Below are positions 33,709 through 42,560 of a stretch of 64,000 nt of DNA, in pieces; the stretch's first letter is position 1; the number at the start of each line of letters is the position of its first letter. The DNA is from Rhizobium sp. P32RR-XVIII (GTDB taxonomy: Bacteria > Pseudomonadota > Alphaproteobacteria > Rhizobiales > Rhizobiaceae): positions 1-64,000 of the forward strand of contig NZ_JABAIH010000013.1 in NCBI RefSeq assembly GCF_012641395.1, read 5' to 3'. Below the pieces are notes generated by a model. It was not told the origin of the DNA, did not search any database, and was given only the letters and a program-made list of their open reading frames with translations. The translations under genes and the position numbers were made by a program.

Positions 33709-35470
33709 CTACAGGTCAATGACGATGTCGCTTGCAGGCCGCGAGCAGCATAGCAGTACGTTGCCATCCGCCGCTTCATCGATCGGGCTTGGCTGGTACG
33801 TGACCGAACCCGAGATCATTCCGGTCTCGCAGGTGTGGCAGACGCCGGTCCGACAGGACCATCGCGCCGGGATGTCGCAGGCCTCCGCCAGCTCCAGCAA
33901 GCTATGAAACCTCGGATTCCATCGCACGTTAAGACCGCTACGAGCGAACGTCACCGACGCGCCAGTGCCCTGGGGGCCTTCGGGCAGGTGCGGTGGGCGC
34001 CCAGACGAAACCGCGATGCCGGGGGTGATGGACGGACCCGAGCCGAACGTTTCGGTGTGGATCCGGCGGCGTGAGACACCACGGCCTGCCAGTCCTGCGG
34101 TCAGATTGCTCATGAATTTCGAAGGCCCGCAGAGGTAGAAGTCGCCTTCGACAGGCAAGCCTACCGTCTGAAGAACAGCCGGATCCAAGTGGCCCTGCGC
34201 GTCATAATCGACGCCTTGCCGGTCGGTTGGTCCGGGCGCGCTGTAGCGGATGTGGCTATGGGCATGCGGGAGCAATCCGAGAAGCTCCCGCACCTCTTTT
34301 GCGAACGGATGTTCATGGCTGTTGCGAGCTCCATAAAGCCACCAGACTTCCCTCGGCGACTTGTCGGCTGCGAGGGCATGAAGCATGCCGAGTATCGGGG
34401 TCACTCCTATTCCGGCGCTCAGCAGAACGACTGGCGTGTCGCCAGGCGCCAGCGTGAAGCTGCCGCGCGGGGCGCTCGCTTGCACTAGGTCACCTTCGCT
34501 CAGTTCTTCGTTCACGTATCTGCCGGCGGCGCCCTGAAGCTCCCGCTTAATGCTTACCCTGAACCGCTTGTCGTTTGGCCTCCCTGACAGCGAGTAGCTG
34601 CGCAGCAGGAGTGGAGCCGAGCGTGGCTGCATCCGGAGCACGATGAATTGCCCTGGCAGGTAACCGGCCAGCGGATTCCCATCCGCCGGCTCGAGTGTGA
34701 GCGAAGTGACGCGATCAGCCTCAAATGTCTTGCGAAGCAGGCGGAACTGGCGGAAGCCTCGCCACGCTGGAGCTGGATATACCATGCCCGTGAGGCCGGC
34801 GTTCCCCGTCGTCTTCCCGCCTTCAACTGATTGAGTCAGCAAAGCCTCGAAAGAACGGTGCCAGCCGGCACTTAGCGCCGTGATACGCAATGCGTGCTCC
34901 AGTCGATCACGAGGATGCCCCGGCTTGTAGAGCAGCCCATTGACTTCCGAGATGGTCATTCCGCCCTCGCCGGAAGCTGTCTTTACGACCTCGTCACCCG
35001 CCTGGATCTCCCCTTCCTCAAGGACACGGAAATAGAAACCCGGCCTGTCAATGCGACACCAGCAGCGCCGCCATCTCGGGCACTTCCATTCGAATTCCCA
35101 GCCGATAGCAAGTGACACGCGGCTGCGTCACCTCGAACAGGGCGCCGCCGATCCGGAAGCGGTCGCCGATGCAGACCTCCGCGTCCGGCAGGCCGTCGAC
35201 GGTGAAGTTTTCACCAAACTGGCCATAGACAAAGTCGCTTCGGCACAGATGCCGTTCCCAGTACCGATAGGATTCCATCTGGTACACGAACACCGTGCGC
35301 TGCTCGCCACCATGTCCGGCGCGGTCCGCCTGCCCGTCGCCCTCAATGTTTAATCGCCGGGCCATGCGTGTACCGTCGACTGGAAGCTTCCAGATAGCGG
35401 TGTTCACGATCCCGCCCTGCCATTCGACATCGCGGGGCAAGCCGACGTTGACCGAAAGAAGGCGAACCAT
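33709..35470 (-). pseudogene. MOSC / ferredoxin-reductase / 2Fe-2S ferredoxin fusion, frameshifted
   Basis: The N-terminal MOSC domain (MVRLLSVNVGLPRDVEWQGG, GQFGENFTVDGLPDAEVCIG, RVTCYRLGIRMEVPEMAALL) runs from 35470. At about 35048 one extra T moves the rest to another frame: RPGFYFRVLEEGEI, a helical linker, the FNR-like domain (FAD/FMN: LLLRSYSLSG; pyridine nucleotide: GIGVTPILGMLHAL, YLCGPSKFM) and a plant-type [2Fe-2S] domain (WSCRTGVCHTCETG...LLCC). Removing the T gives LVSHDRPGFYFRV and restores one protein of about 586 residues. Such fusions are thought to carry sulfur/molybdopterin-linked electron transfer. The rest is well conserved, so a base-call error is possible. Confidence 0.85.
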
Positions 35471-35584
35471 GACACGTGCTCCAAGGTTCCGACGAGGTCT
35501 TCGGGCATGCAGAGACGCCGCCCCTGCACAACGCCGCCGTGAGACGCCGCTTTACGGGAGTGAACAACCGAAGCCTCGCTCAAT

Positions 35585-35610
35585 CCATTATACGAAGGTG
35601 TCGTCGATAC
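35585..35610 (-). promoter_or_regulatory. Shared promoter motif, copy 1 (MOSC-reductase gene)
   Basis: On the minus strand: GTATCGACGACACC, TTCG, TATAAT. It contains the GTATCG/GACAC dyad and the 4-nt spacing to the -10 box seen in nine other copies. The -10 lies about 117 bases before the MOSC ATG (35470). Confidence 0.65.
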
Positions 35611-35724
35611 TTTCGTTGGATAGCGGCTGAGCAACCATGCTGCTTTGATCTCCCTTCGCCGATCTCGAGTCCGGCCAAAGACGAATAGCTGGGCAAGCTT
35701 CTTTTCATGGCACGGATCTTGTCC

Positions 35725-35742
35725 AAACGATACGTATCGTTT
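35725..35742 (+). promoter_or_regulatory. Perfect 18-bp palindrome, likely operator of the EmrAB operon
   Basis: AAACGATACGTATCGTTT is perfectly self-complementary. TTGTCC (35719-35724) immediately upstream and TTATAT just downstream could be the -35 and -10, which would place the palindrome in the spacer, a typical TetR-family arrangement. The nearest plus-strand gene is the HlyD/EmrA gene about 390 bases downstream. Confidence 0.55.
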
Positions 35743-36127
35743 ATATGAGTCGCACAAACGGCCAATGGTTCTAGTTTGGAGCCGCCTCGGGATTTCGTTC
35801 CTCCACGGCGCTCCAGGACAAAGCTCTCGACGGTCGGTTGCCGGCCCTCTTGGTGGAAGATGCGGAGGCGGGTCGAGAAGCTTCGTCATGTTCAAATTAC
35901 AAACCAACGACTTGGCGAGCCGCATCTTCTGCGTGAACCTGAAAGCCTACGCAGTACGCCATCGCCAGCATTCTTGAACGCTCAAGCGCGAACAAGGGTT
36001 CGTCGAAAAGCGGACATCGGATCCCACCAAACGGATGAAGACAATGGCCTGGTTGCGAAACAAGAACCAAGTAAACCAACGATCTGCGACCAACGTTACG
36101 GCATTGATGCCGGGAGGCCAGGAGAGC
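35743..36127. other. Leader region before emrA; no separate gene seen
   Basis: About 385 bases between the palindrome and the preferred emrA start. The emrA frame is open back to 36035, so part of it may be coding if an upstream ATG is used. No other feature recognised. Confidence 0.35.
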
Positions 36128-37222
36128 GTGACCGCTCCTGCTCCTTCCCCTGCGACCCTACCAATGAAGACGTCGCCGTCTTCGTTCGTCGTGCCCGTCA
36201 CTGCAATAGCGGTCGCGCTTTCGGCCGTCGTCGGCGCCGGAGCCAACTGGGATTGGTGGGTGGCCAGCCGCCCGATCCAAACAACCGACGACGCGGCGGT
36301 GTATGCGGACGTCTCCTCCATCAGCGCCCGGATCGGCGGCACCGTCGACGGGATCTCGGTTCACGACTATGCCAGCGTCAAGGCCGGCGACCTGCTGTTC
36401 TCGATCGACCGCAAACCCTTTCAGGTTGCGCTCCGCGCCGCGAAGGCCAGGCTCGAGGCCGCGCGTGTCCAACTAGAGGACAACGACACCCAGCGCACCT
36501 ACCAGCTCACCCAGGTCGACGTCGCAGTTGCCCAGCAACAGGCATCCACCGCAGACGAAATTCAGGCCAGCAAGGAGCTGGATCGTCAGACAAGACTTGG
36601 CCTCGACGGCAGGGCGAGCTCGATCCAGACGCTCGAGAGGGCCACTGCGGCCCACGAGCGGGCTCTCGCGAATTCGAAGATGACCCAGGCGACTGTCGTC
36701 GCCCAGCGCGTCAAGCTCGACGTGATTGCGAAGCAGCGTGACGTACTGAAGGCGAACATCGACACCGCCGCTGCGGATGTCGCCGCGCGGGAACTTGATC
36801 TCGGCTACGCAGATGTGCGCGCGCCGGTCGATGGCGTCGTCGCCAAAAGGAACGTTCAGCTCGGGAACTACGTCGCCACCGGCACCGGCCTGATCTCTAT
36901 CGTTCCGCTCCCCAAGGTCTACATCCTAGCGAACTACAAGGAGAATCAGTTGGCGCTCGTTCGCGAGGGACAACCAGTTGACATATCGGTTGACCTGCTG
37001 CCGGGCGAACACCTGCACGGTACCGTCTCGAGTATCTCGCCGGCGAGCGGATCGACGTTCGCACTGCTGCCTCCTGACAATGCGACCGGCAACTTCACCA
37101 AGGTTGCCCAGCGTCTGACCGTCCGGATCGAACTCGATCCGAACCAGCCGAACTTCGACCGCCTTCGTCCTGGCATGTCGGCTATAACCCGAATAAACAC
37201 AAAGGCAGAGCATCATGTCTAG
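36128..37222 (+). CDS. HlyD/EmrA-type membrane fusion protein
   Basis: Periplasmic adaptor of a tripartite or two-part drug efflux system. One N-terminal membrane segment (SFVVPVTAIAVALSAVVGAG), the lower lipoyl half (TTDDAAVYADVSSISARIGG, VHDYASVKAGDLLFSID), a long alpha-hairpin coiled coil (about residues 95-220), and the second lipoyl/beta-barrel part (LGYADVRAPVDGVVAKRNVQ, LANYKENQLALVREGQPVDI). GTG 36128 has GGAGG/AGGAG upstream and fits homologue length; the frame is also open to an ATG at 36035. Its end overlaps the emrB start. Confidence 0.88.
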   Translation: MTAPAPSPATLPMKTSPSSFVVPVTAIAVALSAVVGAGANWDWWVASRPIQTTDDAAVYADVSSISARIGGTVDGISVHDYASVKAGDLLFSIDRKPFQVALRAAKARLEAARVQLEDNDTQRTYQLTQVDVAVAQQQASTADEIQASKELDRQTRLGLDGRASSIQTLERATAAHERALANSKMTQATVVAQRVKLDVIAKQRDVLKANIDTAAADVAARELDLGYADVRAPVDGVVAKRNVQLGNYVATGTGLISIVPLPKVYILANYKENQLALVREGQPVDISVDLLPGEHLHGTVSSISPASGSTFALLPPDNATGNFTKVAQRLTVRIELDPNQPNFDRLRPGMSAITRINTKAEHHV

Positions 37223-38768
37223 GAATGCTCCTCCGAGCGATCTTCCCCGTCAGGGATATGTCGCCGTCGCCATGGTCATGGCGTCGATCTTGACCGCCTT
37301 CGACGTCCGTACCGCAAGCATCGGCCTGGCCGATCTGCGCGGAGCCTTCGGTCTAAGCTTCGACGAAGGTGCGTGGCTCAGCACCTTCGCCACGGCGCCG
37401 CAAGTCCTTGTCGCGCCGAGTATCGGTTGGTTGATCGCAGTATTTGGCGTGAAGAGAGTGATGATCGGGCCGTCTATCCTCTATGCGGCCATATCCATCG
37501 GCATCCCATTCGTTCATGGGTTCGAGCCCCTCATCGCGTTGCACGCGGTCAGAGCGATGGTGCTCGGAATTTTTGTCGGGGCGACGCTCCTGGTCGCCTT
37601 TCGCAACCTCGATCGAAAATACTGGATCTTCGCTCTCTCCTTCTATGTCCTGAGAATTCCGTTCGCGCAGAATCTCGGCCTGTATACCGCCGGAAGCTAC
37701 ACCCAGACCATCGGGTGGCAATGGCTTTACTGGCAAGGCGCGATCATCGCCCCCGTAATCGGGATACTGTTCTGGTATGGTGGCAAGCCGACGCAGGTCG
37801 ACCGCGAGCTCCTGAATCGCGCCGACTGGGGCGGCATGGCGCTCTTTGGGGTGGCATTGACAACGCTGTACTTCGCATTGGACCAGGGCAATCGCCTGGA
37901 CTGGTTTCGTTCCGGCTACGTCGTCTCGCTCCTTGCCGCGACGGGATTTCTCGCCTCCGTCTTCCTGTGGCACGAGACGCGCGTCAGAGAGCCGTGGGCG
38001 CACGTTTCAATCCTGTACCACAAGAACATCGCTCTGGGTTTCGCCGCCATTGCCTGCTTCATGATCGCAAGTCTTGGAAGTTCGCTGCTGGAGCCGAATT
38101 TTCTGATTAGCGTGGCGCGCCTGCGTCCGGAGCAGATCGGGGACTTCACCGCGCCATACGCTATCCTGCTTCTCCTGGGAGCGACGGCCACTGCGGTCAC
38201 CCTTGTCAGGACGGTCAAGCAACGGGCCACGTTGACGATTGGTTTCACCTGTTTCGCGCTATCGGCATGGCTTGGCACTCAGTTGACCAGCCTGTGGTCG
38301 CTGCCTGAGTTCAGGTTAATCGTGATCCTGCAGACATTCGGCGAGGAAATCGTGTTTCTCGCCGCCGTCGCGACGCTGTTTAGCAATGTGAATCCGGCGC
38401 GCGCGATATCCTTGGTCGCATATGTCCAGGTCATGCGCCTGATATGCTCGGAAACCGTTGCTACAACGATGACGACATGGATTCGTCAGCGCGAGCAACT
38501 GCACTCCTATCTGATCGGCCTTCATGTCACCGGCGCGACGCCGGGATGGAACTCGACGCTGGCTCAACTGGGGTCGGGGTCGACACCAGGCGCGTCACAG
38601 GCTGAAGCCGCAAAGCGTGGCGTAGGCATTCTTGCAACCATCGTCCAAAGGGAAGCCAATGTGCAAGCCTACATCGATGGATTCTGGATCACCTTCATCG
38701 CGGCGATCGTCGGGCTGATCGTCGTGTCCCTGATGAAACCCTCCCCGGTGCACCCGCTGACCACGTGA
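37215..38768 (+). CDS. MFS multidrug efflux permease, DHA2/EmrB family
   Basis: A 517-residue permease with about 14 hydrophobic segments. The N-terminus VAVAMVMASILTAFDVRTAS and GWLIAVFGVKRVMIGPSILY (motif A region) are typical of EmrB-type proton antiporters. Its ATG at 37215 overlaps the adaptor stop by 8 bases, a standard emrAB arrangement. The late cyclase gene follows after 62 bases. No outer-membrane TolC-like gene is adjacent. The substrate is unknown, but the stress-gene context suggests toxic small molecules. Confidence 0.9.
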   Translation: MSRNAPPSDLPRQGYVAVAMVMASILTAFDVRTASIGLADLRGAFGLSFDEGAWLSTFATAPQVLVAPSIGWLIAVFGVKRVMIGPSILYAAISIGIPFVHGFEPLIALHAVRAMVLGIFVGATLLVAFRNLDRKYWIFALSFYVLRIPFAQNLGLYTAGSYTQTIGWQWLYWQGAIIAPVIGILFWYGGKPTQVDRELLNRADWGGMALFGVALTTLYFALDQGNRLDWFRSGYVVSLLAATGFLASVFLWHETRVREPWAHVSILYHKNIALGFAAIACFMIASLGSSLLEPNFLISVARLRPEQIGDFTAPYAILLLLGATATAVTLVRTVKQRATLTIGFTCFALSAWLGTQLTSLWSLPEFRLIVILQTFGEEIVFLAAVATLFSNVNPARAISLVAYVQVMRLICSETVATTMTTWIRQREQLHSYLIGLHVTGATPGWNSTLAQLGSGSTPGASQAEAAKRGVGILATIVQREANVQAYIDGFWITFIAAIVGLIVVSLMKPSPVHPLTT

Positions 38769-38830
38769 TGAACCGCCCTATCCGACCAGTGGGCCGTGGA
38801 TGACATGGCCTACGAACCAGGAGAACTGCC

Positions 38831-40114
38831 GTGGACGATAGCCACGTAAAGGAAATCACAACCTGGCTGATGCAGGCTGGGCTGATGGGACTGCCTGAGG
38901 CGGACCTGCTCGCCGGCTTCTGCGAGCGTTGCAACGCTGGCGGACTGCAAGTCGAGCGCGCAAGCGCCGTAATGGATACCCTGCACCCGGTGTACGAGCG
39001 CCGTGCCTTCCGCTGGGATCGGAGCCGTTGGGTGCAGCCTGTCTTCGAGTTCGGCTTCGCCACCCCCGGCGGTGTTCCAAGCGACTGGCATCGCTCCGCC
39101 TTCCATTACCTGAAGACGACCGGTGGCAATGAGGTACGGCGGCGTCTTCTCAACGGCGACCCTGCTGACTTCTATCTGCTCGATGCGATGAAGGCAGACG
39201 GCTTTACGGATTTTATTGCGATGGCGCACCGGTTTGGCGCGCAGGGCGCGATCGGCGAAATCGACTGCTTCTTTTCGCACTTCGGGACCCGCGCAACCGG
39301 TGGCTTCTCACAAACGGACGAAGAGGCACTGCGGAATTTCCTGCCCTACCTCGCGCTTGCAGTCAAATGCGTGGTCGTCAGCGGCGTCGCCAGCACCATC
39401 GCCAAAGTCTACCTCGGCGAGGACGCCGCAAGCCAAGTGCTGCACGGCAGGATCACCCGTGGCCGCAGCGAGCGTATCTCCGCAGCACTCTGGTTTTCCG
39501 ATCTCGCCAATTTCACGCGGATCTCAGACACGGTGGATCCGGACGAAATCATACCGATGCTGAACGACTACGCCGACGCGGTGATATCGTCGATCAAGGA
39601 GGCCGGCGGCGAAGTGCTGAAGCTGATGGGTGACGGTACGCTCGCGATCTTCAGAGGCGAGGTCTCCAGCGAGTCCTGCGCGGCCGCGCTGAAGGCCCGC
39701 ACGCTCCTCGACAAACGGCTTGTTGATCTCAACGCGCAACGCCGTATCGAAGGTCGCCCTGTGACCGATATCTATCTCGGTCTGCATTTTGGGGATGTCT
39801 TCTATGGAAACATCGGCAGTCAGGATCGCCTCGACTTTACGGTAATTGGCCCGGCTGTAAACGAGGTCAGCCGCATCGTATCGCTATGTCGATCGCTTCA
39901 GCGAAAGCTCCTGATGTCGGCGCCCTTCGCAGCGATCGTGCCGCCCTCGCAAACCGAGAGCCTGCTCCCGATCGGCTCCCACGTTTTGAGGGGCGTCAGC
40001 CGAGCCCAGGAACTCTTCACGATGACTTCGGAAAGCGCGACGCCCGCAACGCGGACGACGGCGCTTGAAACCGGCGTCATTCGTGGTTCTGGCGTCCGCG
40101 CGGAAGCCTGCTGA
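38831..40114 (+). CDS. Class III adenylate/guanylate cyclase with an uncharacterised N-terminal domain
   Basis: A 427-residue cytoplasmic protein. The catalytic domain begins near residue 213: LWFSDLANFTRISD (first metal Asp), VLKLMGDGTLAIF (Lys plus second Asp) and DFTVIGPAVNEVSRI (Asp, Asn and Arg), a complete adenylate-cyclase set. The N-terminal about 200 residues (DLLAGFCERCNAGGLQVERA, VMDTLHPVYERRAFRWDRSR, GGFSQTDEEALRNFLPYLAL) is the sensor-like module seen in many rhizobial cyclases, without membrane segments. It probably makes cAMP in response to a small molecule. It lies 62 bases after emrB, suggesting co-transcription. Confidence 0.9.
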   Translation: MDDSHVKEITTWLMQAGLMGLPEADLLAGFCERCNAGGLQVERASAVMDTLHPVYERRAFRWDRSRWVQPVFEFGFATPGGVPSDWHRSAFHYLKTTGGNEVRRRLLNGDPADFYLLDAMKADGFTDFIAMAHRFGAQGAIGEIDCFFSHFGTRATGGFSQTDEEALRNFLPYLALAVKCVVVSGVASTIAKVYLGEDAASQVLHGRITRGRSERISAALWFSDLANFTRISDTVDPDEIIPMLNDYADAVISSIKEAGGEVLKLMGDGTLAIFRGEVSSESCAAALKARTLLDKRLVDLNAQRRIEGRPVTDIYLGLHFGDVFYGNIGSQDRLDFTVIGPAVNEVSRIVSLCRSLQRKLLMSAPFAAIVPPSQTESLLPIGSHVLRGVSRAQELFTMTSESATPATRTTALETGVIRGSGVRAEAC

Positions 40115-40130
40115 CACTAAGGTACAATAG
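40113..40130 (+). promoter_or_regulatory. Shared promoter motif, copy 2 (aldo/keto reductase)
   Basis: GACACT, AAGG, TACAAT with AG following; same spacing as the other copies. It overlaps the cyclase stop codon and lies 129 bases upstream of the aldo/keto reductase ATG (40259). Confidence 0.6.
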
Positions 40131-40258
40131 GCTGAAATACCGCACCGTCTTAAAAAAGAGACGATACGAAAAATGTCACCGCAGTTGGTCTGGCTGGTGT
40201 GCGCCGAAGAACGGTCGCACTCGGGCAAGTCTTTGCTCTAAATCGAGGGAATTGCCAC

Positions 40259-41218
40259 ATGGAAGCCCCCGACATGCTTCGCTACAAAAGGATTCCGCTC
40301 AACGATGGCACCGGCACAATGCCGGCCGTCGGTTTCGGTACCCTCATCCCCGATCATAATGCGACGAAACAGGCAGTGAAGACGGCTCTCACCGCGGGCT
40401 TCCGTCATTTCGATTGCGCCGAACGATACCGCAACGAGGAAGCGGTGGGCGGCGCGATACGGGAATCGATCGCTGCGGGAACGCTCAGCCGCGATCACCT
40501 TTTCGTCACAACGAAGCTCTGGAACACCAATCATCGTCCGGAACGGGTGAGGCCTGCCTTCGAGGAAAGCTGCCGCCGTCTGCAGGTCGACTACATCGAC
40601 GCCTATCTCATCCATACGCCCTTCGCCTTTCTTCCTGGCGACGAACAGGATCCGAGAGACGAACACGGCCACGTGATATACGACCGGGGGGTCAAGTTAA
40701 TTGACACGTGGCGCGCCCTTGAGGAACTCGCGAATAGCGGGCAGTGCAGGTCGATAGGCCTCTCGGATGTCACGCTCGACAAGCTGAAGGAGATCGTCGA
40801 GGCCGCACGGATCAAGCCGGCCATCGTGCAGGTGGAGTCGCATCCTTACCTTCCCGAATGGGAGATGCTGGACTATTGCCGGCAACACGGGATAGTCCTT
40901 TTGGCATTCGCGGCTCTCGGCCATGGGATGACGCCAAACCTTCTGGAGGATCCTGTCATCACCGCAATAGCGGCTCGCCTCGGCAGGACACCGGCACAAA
41001 TCGCTCTGGCGTGGGCCGCACAGCGCGGAACAGCGTTCCTGACCACTTCAGTGACCCCGCGACGGATCGAGCAGAACTTCGATATCTCCAGCCTCCCCGA
41101 AGACGCGATGCGGCAGATCCGCGAGCACATAACTACGAACTTCCGCTTCAACCGCGTCGTCGAGACCGGGGTTCCGGGCTTCATTCCTCGGGTTAATGCG
41201 GAACAGGCAGCCAAGTGA
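40259..41218 (+). CDS. Aldo/keto reductase
   Basis: A 319-residue NADPH-dependent (alpha/beta)8-barrel reductase. The catalytic tetrad is visible: Asp and Tyr in HFDCAERYRNEEAVG, Lys in LFVTTKLWNTN and His in AYLIHTPFAF. IPLNDGTGTMPAVGFGTLIP is the family's N-terminal hairpin. It reduces aldehydes and ketones, fitting a carbonyl-detoxification role. ATG 40259 follows GAGGGA; an upstream in-frame start at 40199 lies in non-conserved sequence. It carries its own copy of the shared promoter motif. Confidence 0.92.
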   Translation: MEAPDMLRYKRIPLNDGTGTMPAVGFGTLIPDHNATKQAVKTALTAGFRHFDCAERYRNEEAVGGAIRESIAAGTLSRDHLFVTTKLWNTNHRPERVRPAFEESCRRLQVDYIDAYLIHTPFAFLPGDEQDPRDEHGHVIYDRGVKLIDTWRALEELANSGQCRSIGLSDVTLDKLKEIVEAARIKPAIVQVESHPYLPEWEMLDYCRQHGIVLLAFAALGHGMTPNLLEDPVITAIAARLGRTPAQIALAWAAQRGTAFLTTSVTPRRIEQNFDISSLPEDAMRQIREHITTNFRFNRVVETGVPGFIPRVNAEQAAK

Positions 41219-41348
41219 GAGTCGAACGTTCCGGTTGCGTCGCGGAGCTATCGATCCTGCCTTGTCAACGCGGCGTCGCGATGAGTGAAAAAGACACTGC
41301 GGCTTGACAAAGCCGGGTGTCGTCAAACGGAAATGCCGGAGGCCTTAG

Positions 41349-41723
41349 ATGAAAGACCAGAAATTGAGGACGGCACTCGAACTACACTGGGCCGCTTCTG
41401 ATGCAGGAGATTTCGACCGCGAACACGAAATCTATCAGGAGGATGCTCTGCTCGAATATCCGCAGTCTGGTGAGAGGATCCACGGGCGTCGGAAGATTCA
41501 AGAAAGTCGGCTTGTCCAACCAAACAAAAAGCGCTTTAGCGTGCGTCGAATTGTCGGCGCCGGCGATCTTTGGGTCACCGAATTCGTCCTGAGCTATGAC
41601 GGCATACCCTCTTACAGTGTGAGTATCATGGAGTTCCAGAACGGACTTGTAGCGAAGGAAACCCAATACTTCGCAGATCGGTTTGACCCCGCGCCATCGC
41701 GCGCTCACCTGGTCGACCGATAG
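41349..41723 (+). CDS. NTF2-like (SnoaL-fold) protein
   Basis: A 124-residue single-domain protein: LELHWAASDAGDFDREHEIY and DALLEYPQSGERIHGRRKIQ are the helix-strand start of the SnoaL/NTF2 fold, and EFQNGLVAKETQYFADRFDP the characteristic end. Small NTF2-like proteins bind or isomerise small hydrophobic compounds. It is located just upstream of a TetR gene (the frames touch) in the stress island. The reaction is not predictable. Confidence 0.8.
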   Translation: MKDQKLRTALELHWAASDAGDFDREHEIYQEDALLEYPQSGERIHGRRKIQESRLVQPNKKRFSVRRIVGAGDLWVTEFVLSYDGIPSYSVSIMEFQNGLVAKETQYFADRFDPAPSRAHLVDR

Positions 41724-41773
41724 TGGGGCAATCGTGGTTGATTGGTGACATGGACTTGAGATACGCCTTATCC

Positions 41774-42388
41774 ATGACGACGAAGACAAAGCCCGCCCCA
41801 GCCAGGAAGCGAACGTCCATCGGATCGCGCCGTAGTCCGGAAGCCGAGGCAGCAGTACTTTCCGCCGCACGGGAGTTGATTTCGGAAAAGGGCTATGCCG
41901 GATTTTCGGTCGACGAAGTCGCCCGCCGGGCTGGAGCGGGAAAGACGACCATCTATCGCTGGTATCCAACAAAGGCCGACCTGTTCATCGCGATCTATAC
42001 GACCGAGCGTTCGACCTTCGTGCCGGTTCCCGACATGGGGAACTTGGTCGAGGAACTGGTGCAGTACACGACGAGCCTGTGGCGGTTTTGGGCGTCCTAT
42101 CCGGCCGGGGCGGCGCTTCGCGGATTGATCGCCGAGGCGCAGGGTGCGCCGGAGGCGCTGAGCGCCCTTCGTGAGAGGTTTCTTCCGGACCGCACCGCCG
42201 ATGTAAGGCGGATGTTGACGGACGCGGCCGCTCGCGGGGAATTGCGCTCCGACGAGGTGGGCGACAAGGTCTCGCTCTGGGTTGGATTTAGCTGGTTCAA
42301 GCTGCTGGTCGGCGAACTGCACGAGGAAGACGCCATACGGTCAGTGATGATGCAAATTGCAGACGTCCCGCGCGGCAATGGGCCCTGA
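41774..42388 (+). CDS. TetR/AcrR-family transcriptional regulator
   Basis: A 204-residue repressor. HTH at about residues 20-65: AAVLSAARELISEKGYAGFS, VDEVARRAGAGKTTIYRWYP and KADLFIAIY; the rest is an all-helical ligand domain. MTTKTKPAPARKRTSIGSRR at 41774 is the probable start; ATG 41750 and GTG 41723 are also open. It is a candidate regulator of the EmrAB operon (palindrome at 35725) or of the shared promoter motif, but nothing in the sequence decides this. Confidence 0.9.
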   Translation: MTTKTKPAPARKRTSIGSRRSPEAEAAVLSAARELISEKGYAGFSVDEVARRAGAGKTTIYRWYPTKADLFIAIYTTERSTFVPVPDMGNLVEELVQYTTSLWRFWASYPAGAALRGLIAEAQGAPEALSALRERFLPDRTADVRRMLTDAAARGELRSDEVGDKVSLWVGFSWFKLLVGELHEEDAIRSVMMQIADVPRGNGP

Positions 42389-42500
42389 AGAACAATAGCC
42401 AGCGGCGCCTCCGCTGCGGGAGCTTCGTCGCTGGGCAACGCTGGCAGTAAACGACGTCGAATTGTCCGTTATTGCCAATACTTCACGATTCCGGACAAAC

Positions 42501-42517
42501 GACACCCGCCTATAGTG
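42501..42517 (+). promoter_or_regulatory. Shared promoter motif, copy 10 (acetolactate synthase)
   Basis: GACACC, CGCC, TATAGT at the invariant 4-nt spacing, 44 bases upstream of the acetolactate synthase ATG. The left half-site is not recognisable and the base before the -10 is C rather than G, so this is the weakest copy. Confidence 0.4.
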
Positions 42518-42560
42518 CGTCAACAGCCGAGAGCTTCTGCGCTACAAGTGGAAATGAGCC

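Noticed and set aside
35776..36741. A 321-residue plus-strand frame overlapping emrA
   Set aside because: Very Arg-rich with no domains; the emrA frame carries the membrane segment and lipoyl motifs.
41280..41320. A possible eleventh copy of the shared motif before the NTF2-like gene
   Set aside because: GACACT is present but no TAYAAT-like -10 follows at the 4-nt spacing.
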